From contig NZ_CP073089.1 of assembly GCF_018137945.1 (NCBI RefSeq), positions 3,720,001-3,784,000 of the forward strand: a stretch of DNA of 64,000 nt, written 5' to 3'. The stretch is from Brevibacterium sp. W7.2 (GTDB lineage Bacteria > Actinomycetota > Actinomycetes > Actinomycetales > Brevibacteriaceae). Shown in pieces: positions 28,420-36,571 of this stretch; the stretch's first letter is position 1; each line of letters begins with the position of its first letter. Under the pieces are notes generated by a model. It saw only the letters and a list, made by a program, of their open reading frames with translations. It did not search any database and had not been told where the DNA came from. The translations under genes were made by a program, and so were the position numbers.

Positions 28420-29406
28420 TCAGCCCTGTTTCGCTTTCAGGGTCTCGACGGCCTGGGGGACGACCTTGAAGAGGTCGCCGACGACGCCGAAGTCGGCGAT
28501 GTCGAAGATCGGCGCTTCGCCGTCCTTGTTGACCGCGACGATCGTCTTCGAGGTCTGCATGCCCGCCTTGTGCTGGATCGCCCCGGAGATGCCGAGCGCG
28601 ACGTAGAGCTGCGGGGACACGGACACACCGGTCTGGCCGACCTGGTGCGACTGCGCGATGTAGCCGGCGTCGACCGCGGCGCGCGAGGCGCCGACAGCGG
28701 CACCGAGGACGTCGGCGAATTCGCCGACGAGCTCGAACGACTCCTCCGAGCCGACACCGCGACCACCGGAGACGACCTTCTGCGCCCCGCGCAGCTCGGG
28801 TCGCGAGGAGGTCTCGACGACAGCCTCGAAGGAGGTGACGTCGGCGCTGCGCTTGCCGGAGTCGGTCACCTCGAGGGCCTGCGCGTTCGCGGGCTGGGCC
28901 TCAGCGCGGTTCTCGATCGCACCGAGGCGGACGGTGATGACGGGCGCGCCGAAGGTCGGGGCCGACTGCGCGGTGTAGCCGCCGCCGTAGACGGAGTGGT
29001 CGGCGACGATGCCCTCGGAATCGCGTTCGACGCCGATCGCGTCGACCGAGAGCGCCGAGCCCGTGCGGACGGCGAAGCGGCCGGCGAGGTCGCGGCCGTC
29101 GATCGAGTTCGGGACGAGGATGGCGTCGGGCGCGGTGAGCTCCGCGGCCCCGACGAGTGCGTCGACGGCGAAGGTGCCGAGCGCGGAGGTGCCCGCGGGC
29201 ACCTCGGCGATGAGGGTCTGGACGGCACCGAGCGAGGCGGCCGTCTCCGCCGCGGCGTCACCGGTGCCGGCAGGGGCGACGATGAGCGCGACGGGGCTGC
29301 CGATCGCGGCGGCACCGCCGAGGAGTTCGGCAGCGGGCTTCTCGAGAGCGCCTTCGGGATCGACCGTGAGCGCGACGAGGATGGTGTCCTGGGGGAATTC
29401 AGCCAT
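28420..29406 (-). CDS. etfA: electron transfer flavoprotein alpha subunit
   Basis: 328 residues. The C-terminal FAD domain is clear: [21 protein letters not shown], then [51 protein letters not shown], the family signature. It accepts electrons from acyl-CoA and other flavin dehydrogenases. ATG 29406 has a GGAGAGA site; etfB ends 12 nt upstream. Confidence 0.96.
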   Translation of the reverse strand: MAEFPQDTILVALTVDPEGALEKPAAELLGGAAAIGSPVALIVAPAGTGDAAAETAASLGAVQTLIAEVPAGTSALGTFAVDALVGAAELTAPDAILVPNSIDGRDLAGRFAVRTGSALSVDAIGVERDSEGIVADHSVYGGGYTAQSAPTFGAPVITVRLGAIENRAEAQPANAQALEVTDSGKRSADVTSFEAVVETSSRPELRGAQKVVSGGRGVGSEESFELVGEFADVLGAAVGASRAAVDAGYIAQSHQVGQTGVSVSPQLYVALGISGAIQHKAGMQTSKTIVAVNKDGEAPIFDIADFGVVGDLFKVVPQAVETLKAKQG

Positions 29407-29417
29407 GTCTTCTCTCC

Positions 29418-30194
29418 TTAGGCCAGGCGGTTCTTGATGAGGAATTCGGCGAGCTCGGCTCCGCCGTTGCCGTCGTCGACGATCTTCTCGCCGGCTTCGC
29501 GCGGGGGCTTCTCGGCGACGGAGACCATGATCGACCGGGCGGTCGACTGGTCGGCGGCGTCGATGTCGAGGTCGGCGAGGCCGATGACCTCGAACGGCTT
29601 CTTCTTCGCCGCCATGATGCCCTTGAAGTTGGGGAAGCGCGCCTCGGGCAGCGCCTCGGTGATCGAGATGACGGCGGGCAGCTCCGCGGTCACCTGCTGC
29701 TGACCGCCGTCGACGGCGCGCGTGCCGGAGACGGTGGTGTCGGTGAGTTCGACGGTGCTCAGACCGGTGACGTGCGGGAGGTCGAGGTGCTCGGCGAGCA
29801 TCGCCGGGAGCATGCCGGCATTGCCGTCGGTCGAGATGTTGCCGGTGACGACGAGATCGTAGTCGCCGCGGCGGATGGCGGCGGCGAGCACCTCGGCGGT
29901 GAGCCCGAGGTCGGCGCCGAGGAGTTCCTCATCAGAGATGTGGACCGCATTGCCGGCGCCCATGGCCAGGCCCTTGCGGATCGTCGCGGTCGCACCCGAC
30001 GGGGCCATCGAGATGACGGTGATCTCGGTGCCGTCGTGGCTGTCCGCGTAGTTGAGGGCGACTTCGAGGGCGCGTTCGCCGATCTCGTCGAGCACGGCTT
30101 CCGAGGCGGCACGGTCCGCCAGGCCGGTTTCGAGATCGAGCTTGCGATCCCCGTACGTGTCCGGGACCTCTTTGACCAACACAGCGATCTTCAA
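29418..30194 (-). CDS. etfB: electron transfer flavoprotein beta subunit
   Basis: 258 residues beginning at a TTG codon: [20 protein letters not shown], with [19 protein letters not shown]-like [35 protein letters not shown] and the C-terminal [16 protein letters not shown] segment. It binds AMP and pairs with EtfA. TTG 30194 is chosen because AGGAGCC precedes it at good spacing and the protein then begins as the family does; ATG codons upstream would add unrelated residues. First gene of etfB-etfA-cytochrome b. Confidence 0.95.
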   Translation of the reverse strand: MKIAVLVKEVPDTYGDRKLDLETGLADRAASEAVLDEIGERALEVALNYADSHDGTEITVISMAPSGATATIRKGLAMGAGNAVHISDEELLGADLGLTAEVLAAAIRRGDYDLVVTGNISTDGNAGMLPAMLAEHLDLPHVTGLSTVELTDTTVSGTRAVDGGQQQVTAELPAVISITEALPEARFPNFKGIMAAKKKPFEVIGLADLDIDAADQSTARSIMVSVAEKPPREAGEKIVDDGNGGAELAEFLIKNRLA

Positions 30195-30660
30195 CGTGGC
30201 TCCTATTCGAATGACGCAGGTCCGCCGCCGAGCAGTCAGTCCTGCTGAGTGTCGTCTCCCCCATAATCTACAGGCGGGAAACATGCCGTTCGCCCGCCGC
30301 ATCCGCGTGCGCATGCGGCGGCGTGCTCCGCCCTCCATGGTACGTGGTGGAGGCCACACTTCGGACACCAGGGTGCCTGTCGTTGCGGGACGAGCCCAAC
30401 GCCACTGAACGAACGATCGATTTCAAGCCTACCAGCCCGCCGAGGTGACCCGCACCTGCCGTCGACACCGCCGTGACCGGTGGGAACCGCCGGGATCCCG
30501 GCCGTTGGGATCTGGCCCGGCCCCCACCACCGGCCGTGCCCACTTAGAATGGTGGAACCTCGACCGGGTGCTGGTTCACGACGAGCGCGACCCCGGAGAG
30601 GAGCACGACGCACCGAGGCTGCCGGGCGGCAGCCAGCAGCGACGCCGAAGGAGCACGCCC
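30195..30660. promoter_or_regulatory. divergent intergenic region etfB / Lrp gene
   Basis: 466 nt without a convincing gene. It contains a minus-strand TAGATT/GATTAT for etfB near 30266, a hairpin CCGCCGCAT (30295-30303)/ATGCGGCGG (30314-30322), a GCCGAGGTGA element (30439-30448) and a plus-strand TAGAAT (30545-30550), the likely -10 of the Lrp gene, giving it a leader of about 100 nt. Confidence 0.45.
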
Positions 30661-31128
30661 TTGTCATTCGACCTCGACGACATCGACCGCAGCATCATCG
30701 CTGCCCTCGTCGAGGACTCCCGGCTGAGCGTGCGCCAGCTCGCCGAGCGCGTGCACATCTCCCGGTCCGCCGCGCACAAGCGCTTCACCGCCCTCCTCGA
30801 GTCGGGGGCGATCAAGGGCTTCACCGCCGAGGTGGATCGCGCCGCCCTCGGCATGTCCGTGACCGCGGTGGTCGTCGTCAAGGTCGGCGAGCGGCCGTGG
30901 CCGGAGGTCCGCGACGAGCTCGCCGCGCTCCCCTTCGTCGAGAAGGTTCAGGCCGTCAGCGGCGACATCGACGCCCTCGTCACCGTCAATGCGCCCGACA
31001 ACACGGCGCTGTCCCAGGTCATCCTCCGCCGCATCCACGAGGTTCCCGGCGTCACCTCGTCACGGTCGCTGCTCATCCTCGACGAGGCGGAGGGTCACCG
31101 GCCCGGCGCACAGAGCCCGCTGAGCTGA
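30661..31128 (+). CDS. Lrp/AsnC-family regulator
   Basis: 155 residues: AsnC-type helix-turn-helix (LDDIDRSIIAALVEDSRLSVRQLAERVHISRSAAHKRFTALLESGAIKGF) and a RAM ligand domain. The start is TTG 30661 with an AAGGAG site 10 nt upstream. Lrp proteins sense amino acids or related acids and form octamers. The branched-chain dehydrogenase operon 1.7 kb downstream, or the divergent etf genes, are plausible targets (BkdR-like role), not proven. Confidence 0.88.
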   Translation: MSFDLDDIDRSIIAALVEDSRLSVRQLAERVHISRSAAHKRFTALLESGAIKGFTAEVDRAALGMSVTAVVVVKVGERPWPEVRDELAALPFVEKVQAVSGDIDALVTVNAPDNTALSQVILRRIHEVPGVTSSRSLLILDEAEGHRPGAQSPLS

Positions 31129-31170
31129 GCCGCGCGCCGGCCTGAGCCCGTCGGCCGGACTGAGCCGCGC
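31129..31170. terminator. repeat-rich convergent spacer with hairpin
   Basis: After the Lrp stop, three ~17-bp units each beginning CTGAGCC follow one another. CCGGCC (31137-31142) and GGCCGG (31153-31158) form a stem that may end transcription from both sides. Confidence 0.5.
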
Positions 31171-32157
31171 TCACCGCTGCCGGTACGCCTGCAGCGCCTG
31201 TTCGACCATCTCGAGGCTGTAGTTGGCGTCGGAGTATCCGGCGATCGTCGACTTGCCGTTGGGATAGACGTTGCCGGCCTGCGCGGCGGGCAGCTGAGCG
31301 AAGACCGGTGAGTCCATGAGCGCGGTGCTCAGCTCGTCGTACTCGCCGCGCAGGTTCGAGGTGACGAAGACGATGTCGGCGTCCCCGGCGGCCTTATCGA
31401 CGAGTTCGAGCGAGACCTCGGCTTCGGGTTCCGCCGCCTCGGCGTTCTCCGCGATGACCCTGTCCTCGTCGGCCGACCACGTGAGACCGAGCGGGTCGTA
31501 GATCGTTCCGAGCATGTTCCCGCTCCCCCACAGGTACGCGGTGTTCTCGGTGAATGAGGAGAGCGTCGCGATCGTCGTCCCATCGGTGACGTCGCTGTAC
31601 TCCTCGCTGATGCGCGTCTGCTCGGCGATGAAGGCGTCGTCGAGGGCCGTGAGCTCCGCGCTCCGGTTGACCGCGTCGGCAACCTCCCCGACCCGCTGCT
31701 TCCAATTCGCGCGGTCTCCGCCGCGCAGGGTGAACTGGTAGACGGGGGCGATGTCCTCGAGCTGGTCGACGACTCCGGAGTCGAGGGTGTTCGGGGCGAG
31801 GATGAGGTCGGGGTCCGTCGTCGCGAGCCGTTCGATGTCCGGCTCATCGGTCGCCACGACGGGCACCTCGCCGAGGCGATCGACCCACCCCTGAGGCACC
31901 GAGGCCTCCTGATACTCCCCCTGCCCGACGGGGGTGAGCCCGAGATCCATGAGGGTCTCCGTCGCGGCGTAGTGCAGGGTGGCCACGGACTGCGGCTGAG
32001 CGGGAATGACGATGTCGGCTCCAGTGGCGTCGGTGACGGTGCGCGTCTCGCCGCCGCCCGCCGCCTCGGCGTTCCCGGAACCGCCGCCCCCGCAGCCGGC
32101 GAGGAGGGCGAGCGCGGCGCAGCCGGCGGTCAGCGCGGTCATCGTCTTCAGTGTCAT
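31171..32157 (-). CDS. iron-siderophore ABC transporter substrate-binding lipoprotein
   Basis: 328 residues. The N-terminus MTLKTMTALTAGCAALALLAGCGGGG is a lipoprotein signal with lipobox LLAGC. The rest is a FepB/FhuD-type (class III) binding protein: DIVIPAQPQSVATLHYAATETLMDLGLTPVG, DEPDIERLATTDPDLILAPN, DIVFVTSNL. It would capture ferric siderophore at the cell surface. No permease or ATPase is adjacent. ATG 32157 has a GAAAGGAC site; upstream in-frame starts would bury the signal peptide. A DtxR/IdeR-type box at 32362 indicates iron repression. Confidence 0.9.
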   Translation of the reverse strand: MTLKTMTALTAGCAALALLAGCGGGGSGNAEAAGGGETRTVTDATGADIVIPAQPQSVATLHYAATETLMDLGLTPVGQGEYQEASVPQGWVDRLGEVPVVATDEPDIERLATTDPDLILAPNTLDSGVVDQLEDIAPVYQFTLRGGDRANWKQRVGEVADAVNRSAELTALDDAFIAEQTRISEEYSDVTDGTTIATLSSFTENTAYLWGSGNMLGTIYDPLGLTWSADEDRVIAENAEAAEPEAEVSLELVDKAAGDADIVFVTSNLRGEYDELSTALMDSPVFAQLPAAQAGNVYPNGKSTIAGYSDANYSLEMVEQALQAYRQR

Positions 32158-32361
32158 GGCGTCCTTTCGAGGAGCGAACGACGGAAACCCTCGACGCGGC
32201 CGTCGCTGCGTCGTGCGCGCACGATGATCGGCAGCATCTGCGCGGACGACCGAATCGCCGCTGTCGAGGGTTCCGTGTCGGATGAAACAGTGAGATCCCG
32301 CAGGTCGCGACTCCAAGCAGGTGTGTCAACTGCCGTGACGCGCGATCCGTTCGTGATCTCG

Positions 32362-32380
32362 TAGGTTAGCCTAACCTGAA
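32362..32380. promoter_or_regulatory. DtxR/IdeR-type iron box
   Basis: TAGGTTAGCCTAACCTGAA is nearly identical to the 19-bp DtxR/IdeR consensus (palindromic AGGTTAG-C-CTAACCT core). It lies about 200 nt before the siderophore-binding protein start and overlaps a minus-strand TAGGCT, the likely -10, so Fe(II)-loaded regulator would repress. Confidence 0.85.
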
Positions 32381-32400
32381 TTCTCGTCGCTCCGCAATCC

Positions 32401-32410
32401 GCCGAGGCGG
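32401..32410. other. GCCGAGGCGG element with TCGAYCGT extension
   Basis: GCCGAGGCGG followed by TCGATCGT. The same core with a closely similar tail (TCGACCGT, CCGACCGT) is intergenic at 9501 and 6530. Seven intergenic copies of GCCGAGGYGG were found in this window. Confidence 0.4.
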
Positions 32411-32442
32411 TCGATCGTCAATCGACCCCCCTCCTCGACGCC

Positions 32443-32528
32443 GACACGCCAGCAATGTCGGCGAGAAGTCGATGCGCCGGCGACAAGTTGCCCGCCTGAC
32501 GACTTCTTGCCGACATGGCGTGCGTGTC
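32443..32528. repeat. 86-nt imperfect inverted repeat
   Basis: Arms 32443-32471 and 32500-32528 match at 25 of 29 positions (shared blocks GACACGC, ATGTCGGC, AGAAGTCG). The 28-nt centre contains a weak inner stem. It stands in the long gap between the iron box and bkdA. Structure resembles the other long palindromes of the window but the sequence differs. Confidence 0.65.
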
Positions 32529-32631
32529 CCAGTTCGGCGGCCACCAGGCATTCAAAGGCGGCGTCGAGGGCAAGCGGGAGAAGGTCGCCGAGGCTTTCAC
32601 CGCCCGCGGCTACCGCTGGGGTGAGATCTGA
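32515..32631 (+). pseudogene. 38-codon ORF, possible C-terminal remnant of a lost gene
   Basis: ATG 32515 opens a frame encoding MACVSQFGGHQAFKGG..., ending ARGYRWGEI. Base and codon use look like coding sequence (charged, third-position GC), but there is no ribosome site, the start falls inside the right arm of the inverted repeat, and nothing upstream continues it. It could be the tail of a deleted gene or a real small protein. Family not recognised. Confidence 0.25.
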
Positions 32632-32765
32632 GCGGCCCACGCGCTCAGCAGCCCCGTTCGACCGCGGCCATTCGTCCGCTCCACCCCGCCTCGTTCGCGC
32701 AGTTCGTCCACCGTTCGCGACACGATCGGCACCCCCGTCCGTGACCGTCTGAAGAGCCTGGATCG

Positions 32766-32779
32766 GTGATCGCGGTCAC
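32766..32779. promoter_or_regulatory. near-palindrome upstream of bkdA
   Basis: GTGATCGCGGTCAC is palindromic at 12 of 14 positions and ends 14 nt before ATG 32794, in the position of a promoter operator. A weak CATCAT box 6 nt before the ATG suggests a leaderless start. Confidence 0.4.
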
Positions 32780-32793
32780 GTCATCATGAAGTC

Positions 32794-33897
32794 ATGACCA
32801 TCGACGTTCCCACCACAGGCCGCGCTCTTCCCCAGCTGCAGCCCATCAGCTTCATCGGCCCCGACGGCCGACCGACCGACACCCCGACCGAGGGGCTTTC
32901 GATCCCGAGCGATCGGACACTGACCGGCCTCTACCGGCAGATGGTCCTCGCCCGCCGGTTCGAGGCGCAGGTGACCCACCTGACCAGGCAGGGACGCCTT
33001 GCCACGTACCCGTCGGCGGCGGGACAGGAGGCGTGCGAGGTCGGTGCGACGACGGCACTGTCGCCGAACGACTGGCTGTTCCCCACGTACCGGGACTCCG
33101 CGGCTCTGCTCACCCGCGGCGTGCCCGTCGGTGAGATCCTCTCAGCCTTCCGCGGTGACTGGCACTGCGGGTTCGACCCGCAGGAGTACCATACCTCACC
33201 GGCGGCGACACCGCTGGCCACGCAGACCCTCCATGCCGCCGGCTTCGCGATGGCCTCCAAGCTCAAGGGCCGTGACGCGGCGACGCTGACCTTCCTCGGC
33301 GATGGTGCGAGCAGTGAGGGCGACACCCACGAGGCCTTCAACTTCGCCTCGGTGTGGCAGACCCCGACGGTCTTCGTCCTCCAGAACAACCAGTACGCGA
33401 TCTCCACCCCGCTGCGCGAGCAGTCGAACGCGACGATGCTCGCCGACCGCGCCGCCGGTTACGGGATGCCCGGCATCCGCGTCGACGGCAATGACGTCGC
33501 CGCGGTGTTCGCCGCCGTCTCCGCGGCCCTCGAACGCGGCCGCGAAGGCGACGGCCCGACCCTCATCGAATGCCTCACGTACCGGATGGAGTCGCACACG
33601 AACTCCGACGATCCGACGAAGTACCGCGACGCCGAGGAGGTCGAGCACTGGAAGCAGTTCGACCCGATCGACCGCCTCGAGACGTTCCTCCGCGACCGCG
33701 GCGTGCTCGATGACGCCCGCGTCGAGGAGATCGCGGCCGAGGCCGAGGCGCTGGCCGCCTCGGTGCGCGACGCGATGAACACCGAGGCCGAGGTCGACCC
33801 GACCGAGCTCTTCGCCTTCGTCTACGGGACCGAGCGCGCGAGCCTGAGCGAGCAGCGCGCCCAGCTCGAGGCCGAACTCGCAGGGGCTGAGGCATGA
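32794..33897 (+). CDS. bkdA: branched-chain 2-oxoacid dehydrogenase E1 alpha subunit
   Basis: 367 residues. The thiamine-diphosphate motif runs from GDGASSEGDTHEAFNFASVW to LQNNQYAIS; YPSAAGQEACEVGA and YRMESHTNSDDPTKYR are also typical. With E1 beta it decarboxylates 2-oxo acids from Val, Leu and Ile. Actinobacterial pyruvate dehydrogenase normally uses a single-chain AceE, so this alpha/beta pair is most likely the branched-chain complex. No ribosome site before ATG 32794; a CATCAT box 6 nt upstream hints at a leaderless message. First gene of bkdABC. Confidence 0.9.
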   Translation: MTIDVPTTGRALPQLQPISFIGPDGRPTDTPTEGLSIPSDRTLTGLYRQMVLARRFEAQVTHLTRQGRLATYPSAAGQEACEVGATTALSPNDWLFPTYRDSAALLTRGVPVGEILSAFRGDWHCGFDPQEYHTSPAATPLATQTLHAAGFAMASKLKGRDAATLTFLGDGASSEGDTHEAFNFASVWQTPTVFVLQNNQYAISTPLREQSNATMLADRAAGYGMPGIRVDGNDVAAVFAAVSAALERGREGDGPTLIECLTYRMESHTNSDDPTKYRDAEEVEHWKQFDPIDRLETFLRDRGVLDDARVEEIAAEAEALAASVRDAMNTEAEVDPTELFAFVYGTERASLSEQRAQLEAELAGAEA

Positions 33898-34982
33898 GCG
33901 TCGACTCCCCGACCGACACGGCACCGGCCCACACTCCCGAGCCGGCGACCGCCACGACCGCGGACACAGCAACAGACACCGCCACGACCGCGACCACCCC
34001 TGCCCCAGCCTCGGTGACGATGACGAAGGCACTCAACCAGGCCCTGCGCGATGCCCTGGCCGAGGACGAGAACGTCGTCGTCTACGGCGAGGACGTCGGC
34101 CGCCTCGGCGGGGTCTTCCGGGTCACGGAGGGCCTGCGGAAGGAATTCGGACCCGAACGCGTGTGGGACTCCCCGCTCGCGGAGTCGGGCATCGCCGGCA
34201 CCGCGGTCGGCATGGCGATGGCGGGGATGCGCCCGGTCATCGAGATGCAGTTCGACGCGTACGCCTACCCCGCGTTCGAGCAGATCGTCTCCCACATCGC
34301 GAAGATGCGGAACCGGACGAAGGGCCGCGTCACCCTGCCGATCACGATCCGCATCCCGTACGCCGGTGACATCGGCGGCGTCGAGCACCACTCGGACTCC
34401 TCGGAGGCGTACTGGACGTCGACGCCGGGGCTCACCGTCGTCACCCCGTCGAATCCGGCCGACGCGTACTCGCTCCTGCGCGAGTCGATCGCCTCCGACG
34501 ATCCCGTCATCTTCATGGAGCCGAAGTCCCGGTACTGGATGAAGGACACGCTCACCCTGCCGGTGACCACGGCTCCCATGAACCGCGCCGAGGTGGTCCG
34601 CGACGGCACCGACGTCACTTTGCTCGCGTACGGGCCGACCGTCCGCACGGCCCTCTCTGCTGCCGAGGCCGGAGCCGAGCACGGACTGTCCATCGAGGTC
34701 ATCGACCTGCGCTCGCTCTCGCCGTTCGACGACGAGACCGTGTCCGCCTCGGTCCGCCGGACCGGCCGGGCCGTCGTCATCCATGAGGCCGCCCAGTTCG
34801 GCGGTTACGGCGCCGAGGTGGCCGCCCGGGTCACCGAACGCAACTTCACGCACCTCGCCGCCCCGATCCTCCGGGTCGCCGGCTTCGACGTGCCCTACCC
34901 GTCCCCGAAGCTCGAGGAGTACTACTTGCCGACCGCCGAACGCGTCCTCGACGCCCTCGAATCCTGGGACTGGGAGCTGTGA
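33894..34982 (+). CDS. bkdB: branched-chain 2-oxoacid dehydrogenase E1 beta subunit
   Basis: 362 residues. A Thr/Ala-rich leader of about 40 residues precedes the conserved start MTKALNQALRDALAEDENVVVYGEDVGRLGGVF. Further landmarks are DSPLAESGIAGTAVGMAMAG, QFDAYAYPAFEQIVSH and EAAQFGGYGAEVAARV. ATG 33894 overlaps the bkdA stop (ATGA); Met42 is an alternative start that would remove the leader. It forms the E1 heterotetramer with BkdA. Confidence 0.9.
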   Translation: MSVDSPTDTAPAHTPEPATATTADTATDTATTATTPAPASVTMTKALNQALRDALAEDENVVVYGEDVGRLGGVFRVTEGLRKEFGPERVWDSPLAESGIAGTAVGMAMAGMRPVIEMQFDAYAYPAFEQIVSHIAKMRNRTKGRVTLPITIRIPYAGDIGGVEHHSDSSEAYWTSTPGLTVVTPSNPADAYSLLRESIASDDPVIFMEPKSRYWMKDTLTLPVTTAPMNRAEVVRDGTDVTLLAYGPTVRTALSAAEAGAEHGLSIEVIDLRSLSPFDDETVSASVRRTGRAVVIHEAAQFGGYGAEVAARVTERNFTHLAAPILRVAGFDVPYPSPKLEEYYLPTAERVLDALESWDWEL

Positions 34983-36463
34983 TGAGTGCTGTGTCGACCA
35001 CCGGAGCGCGCGACTTCATCCTCCCCGACCTCGGCGAGGGCCTCACCGAGGCGGAGCTCATCGGCTGGAAGGTCGCCGTCGGCGACACCGTCCACGTCGA
35101 CCAGATGGTCGTCGAGGTCGAGTCCGCGAAGAGCGTCGTCGAACTCCCCTGCCCGTTCGCCGGCACGATCGTGGCACTCCACGCGAACGCCGGTGACACC
35201 GTCGAGGCCGGGCAGGCTCTGCTCTCCGTCGCCGAGGCGGGGGCCGCTGACACTGCGCCCGCGGGCGATGCCGGTTCCACCAGCGCTGCCGGCGCCGCGG
35301 ACGAACTGCCGACCGACGATGCCGACCCCGTCGGCATCGAAGGCGGAGGGGCGAACCTCATCGGCTACGGGACGACCGCACCGAAGGCGCGCTCGGGGAA
35401 GAAGCGTTCATTCGGCGCGAAGGCGGCCAGCTCGCCTGCGGAGACACCGAGCGCACCGGCGCCGGCAGCTCAGTCGACCGATCCGGTTGAGCCGATTGAG
35501 CAACCCACCGCGCAGCCGGCAGACACTGCCACCACCTCGCCCGTGTCCTCGCCGATCGTGCGCAAACTCGCGAAGGACCACGGCATCAGCGCGAAGCACC
35601 TGCCGGGGACCGGGCCCGGTGGGGTCGTCACCAGGGCAGACGTCCTCGCCGCCGTCGATCGTCAGGGCACGACCGGCCTCCACGGCACTCCTGAGGGTCA
35701 AGGCACGACCGCCTCGGCGCCGGGACAGCCGCACACCGCGGCCACGACCGGAACCGCGATCCCGAGCACCGACCGCGACACCCGCACCCCGATCACGGGA
35801 CTGCGGAAGGTCGTGTCCGAGCGGCTCTCCCAGTCGCGGAGGGAGATCCCCGAGGCGACGATCTGGCTCGACGTCGACGCGACCGAACTGCTGGCGACGA
35901 AGAAGGCGCTCGAAGCCCGCACGGGTGAGAAGTACTCTCTGCTCGCGCTCGTCGCGCGCTTCGTCATCGCCGGACTGAAGAAGTATCCGATCCTCAACTC
36001 CTCGATCGACACGGCCGCGAACGAGATCGTCACCCACGGCGACATCAACCTCGGGCTCGCCGCGCAGACGCCGCGCGGGCTCATGGTTCCCGTCGTCCAC
36101 GGGGCCGGGGAGATGAGTCTGCGTCAGCTGCGTGATGAGATCGGCGAGACCGTGGGCAAGGCCTCGACGGGCAAGTTCGCGTCCTCGGAGCTGACCGGCG
36201 GGACGTTCACGCTCAACAATTACGGTGTCTTCGGCGTCGACGGGTCGGCCCCGATCATCAACCTGCCCGAGGTCGCGATGCTCGGGCTCGGTCGGATCAA
36301 GGACCGGCCGTGGGTCTCACACGGCGAGCTCACAGTGCGCAAGGTGATGTACCTCAGCTTCGTCTTCGACCATCGCGCGTGCGACGGCGCCGAGCCGAGC
36401 GAGTTCCTCACCTTCGTCGCCGACTGCATCGAGAACCCGATCTCCCTCCTCCCGGAGGTCTGA
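34982..36463 (+). CDS. bkdC: branched-chain 2-oxoacid dehydrogenase E2 (dihydrolipoamide acyltransferase)
   Basis: 493 residues: one lipoyl domain (lysine in VEVESAKSVVELP, about residue 45), an E3-binding domain (IVRKLAKDHGISAKHLPGTGPGGVVTRADVLAAV, about 185-220) between Ala/Pro-rich linkers, and the acyltransferase core ending with FVFDHRACDGAEPSEFL (His/Asp catalytic motif). ATG 34982 overlaps the E1 beta stop (TGATG) and follows GGGAG. No E3 gene is present in the window. Followed by the 25-bp palindrome at 36504. Confidence 0.92.
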   Translation: MSAVSTTGARDFILPDLGEGLTEAELIGWKVAVGDTVHVDQMVVEVESAKSVVELPCPFAGTIVALHANAGDTVEAGQALLSVAEAGAADTAPAGDAGSTSAAGAADELPTDDADPVGIEGGGANLIGYGTTAPKARSGKKRSFGAKAASSPAETPSAPAPAAQSTDPVEPIEQPTAQPADTATTSPVSSPIVRKLAKDHGISAKHLPGTGPGGVVTRADVLAAVDRQGTTGLHGTPEGQGTTASAPGQPHTAATTGTAIPSTDRDTRTPITGLRKVVSERLSQSRREIPEATIWLDVDATELLATKKALEARTGEKYSLLALVARFVIAGLKKYPILNSSIDTAANEIVTHGDINLGLAAQTPRGLMVPVVHGAGEMSLRQLRDEIGETVGKASTGKFASSELTGGTFTLNNYGVFGVDGSAPIINLPEVAMLGLGRIKDRPWVSHGELTVRKVMYLSFVFDHRACDGAEPSEFLTFVADCIENPISLLPEV

Positions 36464-36503
36464 GGCCCCAGCAGTCTCACGCGCCACGCGCCGCTGCGTA
36501 ACG

Positions 36504-36566
36504 GAAGTTCCGGACGCGGAGTGTCGATCTCAGTGACCCGAATCGACACTCCGCGTCCGGAACTTC
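36504..36566. terminator. 25-bp perfect inverted repeat, terminator (palindrome family copy 2)
   Basis: Arms 36504-36528 and 36542-36566 are perfectly complementary over 25 bp with a 13-nt loop, between convergent bkdC and the ABC-F gene. The inner arm GCGGAGTGTCGAT differs by one base from the palindrome at 1264, while the outer arms are unrelated but still fully paired. Confidence 0.75.
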
Positions 36567-36571
36567 GTCGT

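Noticed and set aside
25797..28469. 890-codon open frame on the plus strand opposite the cytochrome-b-like gene
   Set aside because: Arg/Gly-rich product without domains; it mirrors the Ala-rich repeat region and arises from GC bias at third positions. Other long antisense frames (e.g. 2566-4965, 17223-19499, 45261-46763, 59194-60990) were rejected for the same reason.
30445..30660. Upstream start for the Lrp-family gene
   Set aside because: It would add a 72-residue Arg/Pro-rich segment crossing the likely -10 at 30545; TTG 30661 with AAGGAG fits the family start.
32158..32316. N-terminal extension of the siderophore-binding protein
   Set aside because: The extra 53 residues are Arg-rich and would place the lipoprotein signal internally; ATG 32157 has a ribosome site and a clean signal peptide.
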